A DNA stretch of 64,000 nt from Cupriavidus necator N-1. GTDB lineage: Bacteria; Pseudomonadota; Gammaproteobacteria; Burkholderiales; Burkholderiaceae. Location of the stretch: the NCBI RefSeq assembly GCF_000219215.1, contig NC_015726.1:2852001-2916000 (forward strand), read 5' to 3'. The notes below the pieces were generated by a model. That model ran no database searches and was not told the origin of the DNA. It worked only from the letters and a program-made list of their open reading frames with translations. Below are positions 17,564-26,468 of this stretch, piece after piece. A program made the position numbers and the translations under genes. The stretch's first letter is position 1. Each line of letters begins with the position of its first letter.

Positions 17564-19408
17564 TTAGGCCGGGACTACACGCGGTGACTCCTGCCCAGAA
17601 CTGGCGGACGGGGATAGCGACAGGTAAGGGTTGTTCGGCGGCATATCGGAGAACAGGACTCGTGGGTCTTCCAACAGGTAGCCATGAAGTCTCCGCGACT
17701 TCCGCGGCCCCACCACGGTGCAGGTCCAGATATTCGCGCCGTCCTGCTGTTTGCGGTGCAAGTGCAGTTTCTCGAACCGTTTCTGCACCCATTGCCAATC
17801 GGGCACTCGAGCTTGCTTGGCAAGGAAAGCGGTTTTGGGATGTTCTTGGGCATAGCGCTGGAACACACCGGGGCTGACTAGATAGACGGTATCGGCGACC
17901 GTATGCACCAATGCCTTGGCGTCATTGATGATGAGCGTGCGTGCTTCGATGTGCCGGCGCAGCCAAGCAACAAAATGCTCGCCTGACGGCGTTTGCTCCT
18001 GTCCCGAAGTTAAGGCGGGTGCCAGGGAAACCGAGTCGATAGGCGCCCTCGACTCTGCGGACTCGACGGTCCGGTCTTCTATAACTGATGGGTCGATTTC
18101 CGTGAGTGATAAGGTAGCCGCCGACGCTGCGCCGGGAGCGACTAGCAGATCCAACGCTTCGCCGCTATCGCCCGTTGGCTGGCTAGCTGACGAAGACCGA
18201 GTTGCGGGCGAAGGCGCACTGCTCGGCACCGATCCGAGATTCGTTGCCTCCCCCGCTTCCTGGACTACCGTCACCGTACCGGTGAACGATGGGGGCCGCT
18301 GATCTCCTTCCCAGATCAGCGAGGGTGTGAGGCGCAGAAGCGTGAAGGTATGGGACCAACCGACATCGCTTGTCACGGTACCTTTCCAGATCGCCTTGCC
18401 GTCCAGAGTGGGTAAGGCGATGCCGTGATCCTGCAGCACGTTGAACACGGCCGTATTGCTCGCCGGAATCCCGTCGATGCCCTGCGACAACAGGTGTGCC
18501 CGCAGCTTATCGGAAACGGTCTTGCTCACTAACCAGAGCGCATCCTGAGTCAACCAGCCATCGGAAGCCTGAGGCTGGTTCAACTTGAACTCCTCTTTGA
18601 GCAGATAACGCAGGCCCTCCAGCAGCTTGCGCTGCAACGCGTTGCGGGACACAGCCAGCGCCTTACTCGGATCACCGCCGAGCTCCTGAGCGACCGAGGC
18701 CTGATCGGCCTGAACCACCAGCTCGCCTAGCATGCCGGCGTGCTCGTTCTGGCCTGCCAGGACATAAAGCAAGGCGGTCCACAAGTCAGGATACCCACTC
18801 AGCCAGTCGAGAATGTCCGTATCGAGCAGGCGCGCGTACAGCAGCCCCGTTGCTGCGCCGTGAAGCCGGTACTCGCGATTCTTGGGGTAACGGAAGCGGT
18901 ACGGCAGTCGAAGTGGCCCATGCCAGGGATGCCAGACAGTGCCGTCGCCATACTCGACCTGCAGATCCACAGCGACCTTGCCGACATCGTGCAGCAGTGC
19001 CGCGTAGGCCGTGCCCGCGGTCCAGGCTTCCGCTTGGGCAGCTTGAGCTTCCGGCGTCGAGCCAGCCGGAAGGAGATGGGCTTGTCGCAACTTCAGCGCG
19101 TAGGCGACGGTTTCCAGTCCGTGATCCAACATGCCGCCGGGGTAGGCATGGTGGTGGCTTTCCGAGGCCGGAAACAGTTGGACCAGCTCGGCGTAGCGTT
19201 CCAACGGCGCGCCGTACAACGTGGCGAACTGGTTGCGGGAGACGGAAGTGCGCTGCCAAATGTGCTCCAGCAGCTTCTGTCGGCGCGGTGTCGCCAGCAG
19301 TGACGCGGCCGATTCTGGCCGCGTCAGCCCATTAGGAGGCTCCATGGTGGCCGTAGACCGGGTGTCGGTGTTGGGCGGCACTCTCCTGCGTAGGAACAAC
19401 GAAAGCAT
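17564..19408 (-). CDS. traI: MOBH-family relaxase TraI
   Basis: 614-residue protein that should nick the element's oriT and lead the strand into the mating channel. The N-terminal TraI_2 domain has the three-histidine ESHHHAYPGGMLDHG motif around residues 80-95 and the HD metal motif HDVGK near residue 140, both diagnostic of MOBH. A Ser/Pro/Ala-rich linker spans about residues 375-480, and a TraI_2_C domain (HFVAWLRRHIEART...VHTVADTVYLVSPGVFQRY) ends the protein. All motifs are intact. It is divergent from the DUF3742 gene. Confidence 0.93.
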   Translation of the reverse strand: MLSLFLRRRVPPNTDTRSTATMEPPNGLTRPESAASLLATPRRQKLLEHIWQRTSVSRNQFATLYGAPLERYAELVQLFPASESHHHAYPGGMLDHGLETVAYALKLRQAHLLPAGSTPEAQAAQAEAWTAGTAYAALLHDVGKVAVDLQVEYGDGTVWHPWHGPLRLPYRFRYPKNREYRLHGAATGLLYARLLDTDILDWLSGYPDLWTALLYVLAGQNEHAGMLGELVVQADQASVAQELGGDPSKALAVSRNALQRKLLEGLRYLLKEEFKLNQPQASDGWLTQDALWLVSKTVSDKLRAHLLSQGIDGIPASNTAVFNVLQDHGIALPTLDGKAIWKGTVTSDVGWSHTFTLLRLTPSLIWEGDQRPPSFTGTVTVVQEAGEATNLGSVPSSAPSPATRSSSASQPTGDSGEALDLLVAPGAASAATLSLTEIDPSVIEDRTVESAESRAPIDSVSLAPALTSGQEQTPSGEHFVAWLRRHIEARTLIINDAKALVHTVADTVYLVSPGVFQRYAQEHPKTAFLAKQARVPDWQWVQKRFEKLHLHRKQQDGANIWTCTVVGPRKSRRLHGYLLEDPRVLFSDMPPNNPYLSLSPSASSGQESPRVVPA

Positions 19409-19726
19409 GGCGAATTTCGGATGACGGACAAACTTTGGATCCTTGGATATAGCGTCAACAGTTCTTCACAGGCCACAGTCAATGCGGGCTTCGCCAAAGT
19501 CGGATTGACCGTCGGTTCCTGCGAGACCCCACTGACCAGGTTAGGGCTTGTCACGTTGTTGGCGCCGAAGGTCGACCACCTGATAACCGGCGACAAGGGG
19601 CTGCTGGCCGCCAGTACCCCGTCCTCACGCCCGCGGAATTTTGGGCACGCCACGCAGTCTGATTGGATGTTGCAGGGAAATCAGCCTCTCGGTTGAAAAA
19701 CCGTGCAGGGGCATGAGGTAGCCACG
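19409..19726. other. Divergent intergenic region upstream of traI
   Basis: 318 bp between traI and the DUF3742 gene. A plus-strand ORF of 91 codons (19421-19696) crosses it, but it has no ribosome-binding site and no family resemblance, so I leave it uncalled. Promoters for both genes must lie here. It is a reasonable place to look for oriT, although I see no clear inverted-repeat nick region. Confidence 0.4.
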
Positions 19727-20101
19727 ATGAAACACGTTGCACAAACCACTTTCGCGGAGGGTGTGGGCCGGACCCTGGGCCGGCTGTCGCGGCGTGTCAT
19801 GCGCCTGGGTAGGAAGGCAACTGGCTGGCTGACGGCGCATGGGCTGGCACCTGGCGTTGCCAAGGTGGTGGTCCTGGTCACCAAGCTCGTTGCACTCGGA
19901 CTGCTGCTCTACACCGCTTTCTGGGCGTCACTGCTGCTCACGTTCGCTGTGGCGGCGGCTCGGGTGGCTCGGAACACCGAATATGGCGAACCAGAGGAAT
20001 GGGCGATCGGGGAGCAAGCTAAGCACAAGAAGAATCCAGGATACGACCCCATTCTTTATAACGACACTCCAGACCCCGGGTTTTACGACCCCCCGGATTG
20101 A
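19727..20101 (+). CDS. DUF3742 family membrane protein
   Basis: 124 residues from the ATG at 19727 (preceded by GAGGTAGCC). The family pattern is present: a basic N-terminal part, the GWLTAHGLAPGVAKVV amphipathic stretch, a single long hydrophobic segment (VLVTKLVALGLLLYTAFWASLLLTF region) and an acidic, Pro/Asp-rich tail ending DPGFYDPPD. DUF3742 genes lie next to traG in this class of elements, convergent with it as here. The function is unknown. Confidence 0.88.
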   Translation: MKHVAQTTFAEGVGRTLGRLSRRVMRLGRKATGWLTAHGLAPGVAKVVVLVTKLVALGLLLYTAFWASLLLTFAVAAARVARNTEYGEPEEWAIGEQAKHKKNPGYDPILYNDTPDPGFYDPPD

Positions 20102-20137
20102 CAAAGACTGAAGACCGGCAAGCGGAGAGGCCGGTAT

Positions 20138-21655
20138 TCACCTGAGCTTGTTCGACACGACCCCCGCCCCCTTTCCTCCGGCTTGACCCGCTGGCCGCGT
20201 GACATCCGAAAGACCTTGGAGCATGCCGCCGGCACGTACTCCTGCCAAGGACAGAGCCGCCACCCAAAACGTAGGCAGCACAATAAACATCGTCGCCATG
20301 ACGAAGTTCAGCAGCATGTCGCCGAAGGCATTGTTCAGGCCGATCAAGGGATCGAAGTTTGAGTGCGGCCGGTTCGCACCAAATCCCCAGCCGTAGAGCG
20401 CATCGAGGATCGTGCTGTCCAGCCAGCGCGCAAGTTGGAACCAGAAGTCCACGAAGAACAGCGCGAACTCGGCGCAGCTCACAGCGACCACGGCCTTCAG
20501 CTCGTAGGTGCCGAACAGCAGCACCAGTGGGATGCAGATGACGAGTGCCATCTTGAGCAGCGACAGCACCATCGGCAGTGCCTGGCGCACCACGTCCATG
20601 GCTGGGAAGAAACCAGGCGACCCGGCGGCTAGGCCGAGATCGCCAGTGCCGCGCGCCACAATGTTGGGCAGCGTCTTCTCGATCTGACCGCCGTAGTCGG
20701 TATAAACGGCCCCCTGGTTCATCTTCTGATGCCGGGGCGAGACGACGGCGCGGACCACCGAGTCGTTGACCTCATTCTGCGAGAGGAACCCCGCCCATCG
20801 CCCGATACGAGAGAGCAGATCGGGATCGACCTGGCCCAACAGGCGTGCGCGCAGCCCACTGCTGCCATCGGACCACCATTGCCGGCAGGTCGGATAGCCG
20901 CCGCCACTGTCCACCTGGGCCAGCCCCGCATCGCGGGCCGCGTCATAAGGCCAAGCCGTGCGCGGTGTGCTCGAATGGTAGGTGTCGTAGAAGCCGGCGG
21001 TGTTGAGGAAGTAGCCCGAACCGATCCAGGTGACGTCGTTCATCTGTTCGTCGGAGAGCGTCGGCCGGCTCATGAACAGCTTGGCGCGCGAAGGGCCATA
21101 GCAGTCACGCACGAAATCGCCAACTTCCTGGGCCAGCACCGGGTTATCGATGCGAGTGGCGTCAACATCCATGCGCATCTGCCGCAGGTCAGTTCCACAA
21201 GGAATCGCCGCCACCGCGGCGCCCGTGACGGCCTTCGAGATGGCGTGCATGAAGAACCACCACACCGGCACCAGTGCGCTCTGGTCATTGAGCGTCGTAT
21301 AGGAGCTGGACCAACCCGTATCGGCCGGCTGGGGGACATTGACTTGGCACTGCCGGGAACGGCTCGTGTCGAATTTGATCGTGCTGAGATCAACCGGAAT
21401 GAAGGGGATGCCGGCGAACAGGATCACTACGATCGCAACCCACACGCGGTTCTCGATGCGCATCGAGGACAACACGCCCTTGTTGCCCTCGTCCGCGCCT
21501 TCTGTCCTCGCGCGCAGCCACTCGTGGATCACGATGGCAACGAACGGCAGCGCGAACAGGCCGCTTTCCACGAGGATGTTCCAGATGCCGTTGTTGACCA
21601 CCCACCCCACCAAGGTCAGGTAATACTCCAGGTAGTCGGTCGTGTAGAGGGTCAT
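20138..21655 (-). CDS. traG: Conjugal transfer protein, TraG N-terminal domain
   Basis: 505-residue inner-membrane protein with the TraG_N pattern: hydrophobic segments near residues 20-45 and 75-95, a large periplasmic loop with several Cys and Trp residues, and three or four membrane segments between residues 350 and 490. Length fits the mating-pair-stabilisation protein of G-type elements, which lack the F-type C-terminal part. It lies at the downstream end of the PFL_4711/4710 group on the minus strand. Confidence 0.9.
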   Translation of the reverse strand: MTLYTTDYLEYYLTLVGWVVNNGIWNILVESGLFALPFVAIVIHEWLRARTEGADEGNKGVLSSMRIENRVWVAIVVILFAGIPFIPVDLSTIKFDTSRSRQCQVNVPQPADTGWSSSYTTLNDQSALVPVWWFFMHAISKAVTGAAVAAIPCGTDLRQMRMDVDATRIDNPVLAQEVGDFVRDCYGPSRAKLFMSRPTLSDEQMNDVTWIGSGYFLNTAGFYDTYHSSTPRTAWPYDAARDAGLAQVDSGGGYPTCRQWWSDGSSGLRARLLGQVDPDLLSRIGRWAGFLSQNEVNDSVVRAVVSPRHQKMNQGAVYTDYGGQIEKTLPNIVARGTGDLGLAAGSPGFFPAMDVVRQALPMVLSLLKMALVICIPLVLLFGTYELKAVVAVSCAEFALFFVDFWFQLARWLDSTILDALYGWGFGANRPHSNFDPLIGLNNAFGDMLLNFVMATMFIVLPTFWVAALSLAGVRAGGMLQGLSDVTRPAGQAGGKGAGVVSNKLR

Positions 21656-21670
21656 GAGGTCATCCCAGCT

Positions 21671-22024
21671 TCAGGCATGGCGCAGCAGTTGGCTGCCTTC
21701 GAGCAGCACGATGGTGATCACGGCCGCGATCTCGACTCGCAGCAGGCGTTGATGCGCTTCGCCCGATGGCTCGCGCTGCCGCAGGCGCCCGCGCATCCAC
21801 CACCAGCCATAAGCCGTCGCTCCGTAGAGAAGCAGCCGCCAGACGAGGAAATGGGTCGCGTGAGCACGCAGCCAGTGCTCCCAGCCGTCGACGCTGCCGA
21901 TGACGTGGATGCCGGCCACACTCACAACCACGAAGATGCCGGCTGCCACCAGTATCCACAGCAGCACAATGCCCACGCGGCGGCTGAGCAGCCAGGCCGG
22001 CCGCAGCCAGGTCCGGGCAGTCAC
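21671..22024 (-). CDS. Small element-conserved membrane protein (117 aa)
   Basis: Three hydrophobic segments (about 15-40, 58-73 and 97-110) and an Arg-rich loop. I do not recognise a named family, but a small membrane gene in this position between traG and the PFL_4711-type gene is common in G-type elements. It overlaps the upstream gene by 4 bp (ATGA), so it is translated in the same run. Confidence 0.7.
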   Translation of the reverse strand: MTARTWLRPAWLLSRRVGIVLLWILVAAGIFVVVSVAGIHVIGSVDGWEHWLRAHATHFLVWRLLLYGATAYGWWWMRGRLRQREPSGEAHQRLLRVEIAAVITIVLLEGSQLLRHA

Positions 22025-23424
22025 GGCGTGCTCCGCGGCTTCTGCACTTCCTTGAGCCGATCGCGCGTGGTGTCGCCCTCGAAGATGCCGCGCGATCCGC
22101 CGGCGCGGGTGTCGTGGCGCTGCACGATCGCCAAGGCGGAGTTCCCGGCCAGTGTGCGCCGCAACTCCAGCTCGATCTTGACGTTGTTGATCTCCTGCTC
22201 CAGCGTGCCGTTCTCCCGGTCGACCTCCTTCACGGCCAACTCATTGGCTGCGACGTTCGGCTCCTTCTTGCCGGTCAGCAGCGTGCGCTGCAGCAGCAAG
22301 GCCTTCTCCAGCACACTTGACAGCGCCACCTCGGAAGCCAGCCGCTTGCCCAGCAAATCCTGGTCGGGCTCGTCTCGCAGGGCTTCGATCACGCCGCGGG
22401 TGATCGGCAGCGAATTGCTGCCGGCCGCCTCGAGGTTCGCTACTGTCGTCGGCTTCACACCCGTCACCAGCTCCTGCAGTGCCTGCAGTTTGGCTTCGTA
22501 CTCTTCCTGAATCACCGGCGTGAGGCCGACGCCCGGCGTGGTCTGCGTCTTGGTGCAGTTGTCGCAGGTGCGCTGCTCGCGCTCGCCCAACACACGGGTG
22601 GCGAAGTTGATAGCAGCCTGTGGCGAGGACCACGTGAGGCACGTCAGCCTATTGCCGCAGGACGCAGGCGGAATCGATGACGTCTCCGTGACGTCGCGCC
22701 CGTTGAGCAAATTGTAGCCCGCACGCGTTACGTCGCTCACCACCTTGATTGGACTCTGGCTAGAGCCGCCCGCATTGCGGCCGCCTACCCATGGCACGCC
22801 GTTGTTGCCCTTGTTCGATTCGGCCCGCGCGATAGCTGACACGGCATCGGTACTACTCACCGCATTGCGCAGCGCCATACCCTCGGCGAGTTGGTCCCAG
22901 CCCGCCTGGCCGCCGGCCAAATCCGCCATCCGGTTGGCGATGGCCCGGCAGGTCATCTTGGAGCGGTCGAAGTCCAGGCGCGCCTGCAGCACGCCGTTGG
23001 CTAACAGGTTGTAGAGCGCCGGATCCGCGCGCTGGATGATCAGCGCCGGCAGCGACGCCACGGCGCTGGTGGCGTTCTGGATCACTGAGGACATGATGGA
23101 CTGGAAGCCGCTAGTGGCACCGTTCAGCTGGTTCTGCAGCGTCGTCGTTAGACTCATGTCCCCGCAGATAAGGTTGCTGTTCCAGCCGACACCGACGCCG
23201 ATGCTTTTCATGTTCCCAGCCCCGCTCATGGACACGGCCCGGCCACCGCCCACACTGTAGAGCACGTCATCGCCAATGACGCTGCCGCTCGCGCTTGCGC
23301 CATTGCGGTCGATATGGGTCTGCGCCCACGTGACGCCAGCTGCCGCCGTGACGGCGCAAGCGAGCGCGATAATCAACGCGTAGGGCCTAGCACGCCCTGT
23401 CATGCAGGAATAGAACACCTTCAT
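22021..23424 (-). CDS. ICE protein, PFL_4711 family (TIGR03755)
   Basis: 467 residues with a signal peptide cut after TWAQ near residue 35. The mature protein has GVGVGWNSNLICGDMS, ALPALIIQRADPALYNLL-like and CGNRLTCLTWSSP motifs, several cysteines, and a long helical region (residues 330-430) rich in Glu and Leu. This matches the exported integrating-conjugative-element family that accompanies the TraU-like PFL_4710 protein. Its role in pair formation or channel assembly is inferred from context. Confidence 0.88.
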   Translation of the reverse strand: MKVFYSCMTGRARPYALIIALACAVTAAAGVTWAQTHIDRNGASASGSVIGDDVLYSVGGGRAVSMSGAGNMKSIGVGVGWNSNLICGDMSLTTTLQNQLNGATSGFQSIMSSVIQNATSAVASLPALIIQRADPALYNLLANGVLQARLDFDRSKMTCRAIANRMADLAGGQAGWDQLAEGMALRNAVSSTDAVSAIARAESNKGNNGVPWVGGRNAGGSSQSPIKVVSDVTRAGYNLLNGRDVTETSSIPPASCGNRLTCLTWSSPQAAINFATRVLGEREQRTCDNCTKTQTTPGVGLTPVIQEEYEAKLQALQELVTGVKPTTVANLEAAGSNSLPITRGVIEALRDEPDQDLLGKRLASEVALSSVLEKALLLQRTLLTGKKEPNVAANELAVKEVDRENGTLEQEINNVKIELELRRTLAGNSALAIVQRHDTRAGGSRGIFEGDTTRDRLKEVQKPRSTP

Positions 23425-23433
23425 CGGGAAACC

Positions 23434-24384
23434 TCATGTTAAATCAACGCTACCAAGGAAGACCTGTCCCCGACGCTGGCAACAGGCATAGGGCCGCCAC
23501 AGCGCCCAAGCGTAGTCGCCCTGCTTGGCCTGCACACGCGGGCTGCTGTGCGGAAAAACGGCACAGGAGTTCGAGAGCGTCGGACTCAGCTCTTGCCACT
23601 TTCCGGTGGAAGCGTTGCCTTCCAAAAGTGCGCCAGCCGGCCAGTAACCATCCCGGGTATTCGCCAGCAGCGGTTGATAGACGTGGGGCTGGGCGCGCCG
23701 TGTAACGACGTCGCCCGCGCGCTGCGCGACCACGGCAGCGCTCTTGTAGTCATCGGTCTGATGCAAGAATCCGCCGCGCGGATAGACATTGCCCCACAGA
23801 TCCCCCGTCACGCGGCTACCGATCTCTCGCATACCAGAGGTCAGCGCCTCCGGATACGCCATCTCGGGCACGTTGTAGCGCCAGGCCGCCGTGTCGAGCG
23901 TGCTCAGAAAGTACGGCATGAAAGCCGTACCCGCGCCCTGACAGGTGTAACCAAAGGTCCTGGCGAACTCGCTGAATACCGAACCCGCAGGGTGCCCAAT
24001 CACGTCGGTGTTCTTGAACTTCGCCACGTTGTAATCATTGCCATGGTTCACGGTGCCGTCGCCACCGGCTTGGGCGGTGTCATTCGGCATGCTCATCGCA
24101 CGCACTTCCATCCATGGGTTCTCGCCGGTATTCGAATAGCTCGATACCACCGCATCCGGCACGTAATGACGTACTTTCAACGACGTACGCACACTGCACC
24201 CCGACCATGAGCAATACAGCCAGTAGCAGATGCCGACGACGCGGTATTCCAGACAGCCGGGCGACGCAGAAGAGGCCACGATGGTGGCCGTGGTCAAAGC
24301 GAATGCCGACGCGGCACCGCTCAGGAGCGCTAAAGCCATAGCCAGCCGAAACCGGCGAGAGAGTGGCAAGAGCAGGCGATTCAT
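23434..24384 (-). CDS. ICE protein, TraU-like, PFL_4710 family (TIGR03756)
   Basis: 316 residues. After a signal peptide ending AFALTT the mature part is Cys-rich at its start (CLEYRVVGICYWLYCSWSGC), the hallmark of TraU-like proteins of F and G-type systems, and has the ENPWMEVRA motif. It is predicted periplasmic, acts in mating-pair stabilisation, and probably relies on disulfides, which fits the thiol proteins next door. It overlaps the upstream PFL_4709-type gene by 4 bp. Confidence 0.9.
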   Translation of the reverse strand: MNRLLLPLSRRFRLAMALALLSGAASAFALTTATIVASSASPGCLEYRVVGICYWLYCSWSGCSVRTSLKVRHYVPDAVVSSYSNTGENPWMEVRAMSMPNDTAQAGGDGTVNHGNDYNVAKFKNTDVIGHPAGSVFSEFARTFGYTCQGAGTAFMPYFLSTLDTAAWRYNVPEMAYPEALTSGMREIGSRVTGDLWGNVYPRGGFLHQTDDYKSAAVVAQRAGDVVTRRAQPHVYQPLLANTRDGYWPAGALLEGNASTGKWQELSPTLSNSCAVFPHSSPRVQAKQGDYAWALWRPYACCQRRGQVFLGSVDLT

Positions 24385-24821
24385 GGCTGTTCCCTCCGAT
24401 GGTTTTCAATGCGCGCCACGGCGCGCGCAACGTCCGGCTCGCCATAGACCACATAGCGGCCGTCGACCACTACGGCAGGCACCTTGGTGATGCCCAGGGC
24501 CCGAGCATCGGCGAACCCTTGGTAGGCCTGGCCTATCCGGCGCTGAAGTTTGCCCTCGCGTAGGCGCTTGCGCACGAGGTCGGCGGCGAGGATCGCATCT
24601 GCGGGCAGGCCCGCAGACAGCTCGGCCTCGATCCGCGAGGGAAGGTCCAGTTCGATGATTCGCTCACCGCCCATGGCTCGTACTGGATGGCGGCTGTCGG
24701 TGATGACAAGCACGTCGGCGGCGAAAGCGGGCGTGCAGAATGTGATCAGCATGGTTGGCAATACAGCAGCGAAGCTTGGGGCCGGCCACCCCGGCAAGAA
24801 CTTGAGTAGAAGGGCTGACAT
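24381..24821 (-). CDS. ICE protein, PFL_4709 family (TIGR03757)
   Basis: 146 residues from the ATG at 24821, which follows AAGGATCC; the open frame extends to 25088 but through the radC terminator. It has a signal peptide ending in AFAAD, then a small thioredoxin-like fold: VLVITDSRHPV at the first strand, LGITKVPAVVVDGRYVVYG with the cis-Pro near the end. There is no CxxC pair, so it is not an oxidoreductase by itself. It probably assists the TraU-like partner. Confidence 0.87.
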   Translation of the reverse strand: MSALLLKFLPGWPAPSFAAVLPTMLITFCTPAFAADVLVITDSRHPVRAMGGERIIELDLPSRIEAELSAGLPADAILAADLVRKRLREGKLQRRIGQAYQGFADARALGITKVPAVVVDGRYVVYGEPDVARAVARIENHRREQP

Positions 24822-24950
24822 GCACGGGATCCTTGGAAGCTGATCAGAGCCATAGTCAAGCGCTGAAGGCGGCATCGCTTCGACAAACAAGACGCACTGC
24901 GCGCGTTCCGTTTGTTGGCTCAGCAAGAAACGCGTTGCATTGGCGACAAG

Positions 24951-24974
24951 AAAAGCGGGAGCCGAAGCTCCCGC
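24951..24974 (-). terminator. Rho-independent terminator after radC
   Basis: On the minus strand GCGGGAGC, a TTCG tetraloop, then GCTCCCGC and TTTTC. It separates radC from the PFL_4709-4711/traG group, which should therefore have its own promoter in 24822-24950. Confidence 0.88.
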
Positions 24975-25014
24975 AGGGTGGAATATGCGCGTCCGGAACG
25001 TCGCCGTGACCGGG

Positions 25015-25506
25015 TTACAGCAGCCCCGATTCGGCGAACGAGTACGGTGTGCCCTTGCCGATGATGACGTGCTCCAGCAGACGAACATCCACCAGCGCCA
25101 AGGCGACGCTGAGTTGGTCCGTGAGCACTCGATCGGCCATCGACGGCTTGGTTATCCCGGACGGATGTTGATGCGCAAGGATGAGCGCCGATGCGTTGAG
25201 GGCCAAGGCGCGCTGAACAACGACTCGTGGATACACCGCGACCTCGCTACGCGAGCCCTTGAACAGCGGCTCGTAGGCGAGTACCCGGTCCTGAGCGTCG
25301 AGGAACACCGCTGCAAACACCTCGTTGGGCTCCGCAACCAGTTTGAGGCGCAGGAAGTCGCACACGGCCGCGAGACCGTTCAGCACCGGACCAGACTTGA
25401 AGACACGCTTCTCCAGCACGGTGATGGCCTGCTGGATGATCCAATCCTCGTGCTGCGCGGCAAGCAGAGCGAGCGACTGCGGGGTGGAATCAGACACGAA
25501 AGACAT
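25015..25506 (-). CDS. radC: RadC family protein (JAB/MPN+ domain)
   Basis: 163-residue JAB-domain protein. The metal site ALILAHQHPSGITKPSMAD (HxHPSG...D) is intact and the upstream VAVYPRVVVQRALALNA strand is typical. RadC-like proteins occur in many conjugative elements and genomic islands. The historical DNA-repair label is not well supported, so the function here is open; a metallopeptidase or single-strand DNA role is possible. The start at 25506 follows GGAGGTTTGCA. It lies inside the transfer region and ends at a strong terminator. Confidence 0.9.
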   Translation of the reverse strand: MSFVSDSTPQSLALLAAQHEDWIIQQAITVLEKRVFKSGPVLNGLAAVCDFLRLKLVAEPNEVFAAVFLDAQDRVLAYEPLFKGSRSEVAVYPRVVVQRALALNASALILAHQHPSGITKPSMADRVLTDQLSVALALVDVRLLEHVIIGKGTPYSFAESGLL

Positions 25507-25699
25507 TGCAAACCTCCAATGGTTAAAGTCGGAGGCGCATGCCCCGGGAGGGCAAAACCCTCCAATGGATGACGGCATGAGGCATCGGACAAACAGGCAT
25601 CCACCACCGCGGTGGCGATGGCTGTTCGCGCCAGGGATGCGATGCGAACGGGGTTTCGATCAACGCGGTCGCGCCGCGCCGTAGCCTTGAAGATCGAGG

Positions 25700-26461
25700 C
25701 TACCTGGGCATGTCGCCGACGATTGCGGCGGGCATATCTGTAGTACTGTACGGATCGGCAGCGGTGTGGCCGCCAGCGGCAAGCAAATCGAGCGCCGAAA
25801 GCAAGGCATCGCCCTCGACTGGCCCGTGCAGCAGCAGCGTCTTACCCGTCTCACGGTCCAGTAGAAGCAGGGCCGGCGTGGCCGTGACACCGTTCTTGGC
25901 CGCCTCCTCGGCTTGGGCGCGAATGACTGCATTGGGCCGCTCGGACGCCAAGCACTGCTGCGTGGCAGGCGACAGGTCGGGATAGCGCAGTTCCTCCGGC
26001 AGGCCCTGGCCATTACCGCGGGTATGGGTATAGACCCATTCCACCGCCTGCCAAAACGCAGCATCGCCGCCGGCAGCACCGACGCATTCGACGAGGCGGG
26101 CTTCGGCGGATGCGGCCGGCTCGTGCATCGCGAGCGGCAGATGGTGCCATTGCAAGGCTACGTCTGGGTGTTCATCGATCCAGCGCTTGAGAACTGGGAA
26201 GTAGGCTCGGCAGAACTGGCATTCCAGGTCGGCATACTCGATCACCGTGAAGCGCGCGTCAGAACGGCCGCGGCGCCAAGGCGGTACGGGTACTGTCGTG
26301 CCCCCAGTCTTCGCCTCGGCATGGGGCTCAACCTGAACAGTAGCAGGCGCCATGGCCTGCGGACGCAGTACCAGCCAGGCGCCTCCGCCTATCAGCGAGG
26401 CGGCCACCAGCAGTACGGCAAAAAGGGGCCGGGATTGGGTAGCGCCGGAACGTTTCATCAT
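25700..26461 (-). CDS. Membrane-anchored DsbA/DsbG-like thiol oxidoreductase
   Basis: 253 residues. One N-terminal hydrophobic segment (residues 13-31) anchors or exports it, and the rest is a DsbA-type thioredoxin fold with Cys81-Gln-Phe-Cys84 and the cis-Pro in VTATPALLLL. It should form or shuffle disulfides in Cys-rich transfer proteins such as the TraU-like neighbour. The ATG is preceded by AAGGAGCGC, 7 bp after the VirB4-type gene, so it belongs to the same transcript. Confidence 0.88.
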   Translation of the reverse strand: MMKRSGATQSRPLFAVLLVAASLIGGGAWLVLRPQAMAPATVQVEPHAEAKTGGTTVPVPPWRRGRSDARFTVIEYADLECQFCRAYFPVLKRWIDEHPDVALQWHHLPLAMHEPAASAEARLVECVGAAGGDAAFWQAVEWVYTHTRGNGQGLPEELRYPDLSPATQQCLASERPNAVIRAQAEEAAKNGVTATPALLLLDRETGKTLLLHGPVEGDALLSALDLLAAGGHTAADPYSTTDMPAAIVGDMPR

Positions 26462-26468
26462 GCGCTCC

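Noticed and set aside
19421..19696. 91-codon plus-strand frame between traI and the DUF3742 gene
   Set aside because: No ribosome-binding site, no family, and it fills the divergent promoter region.
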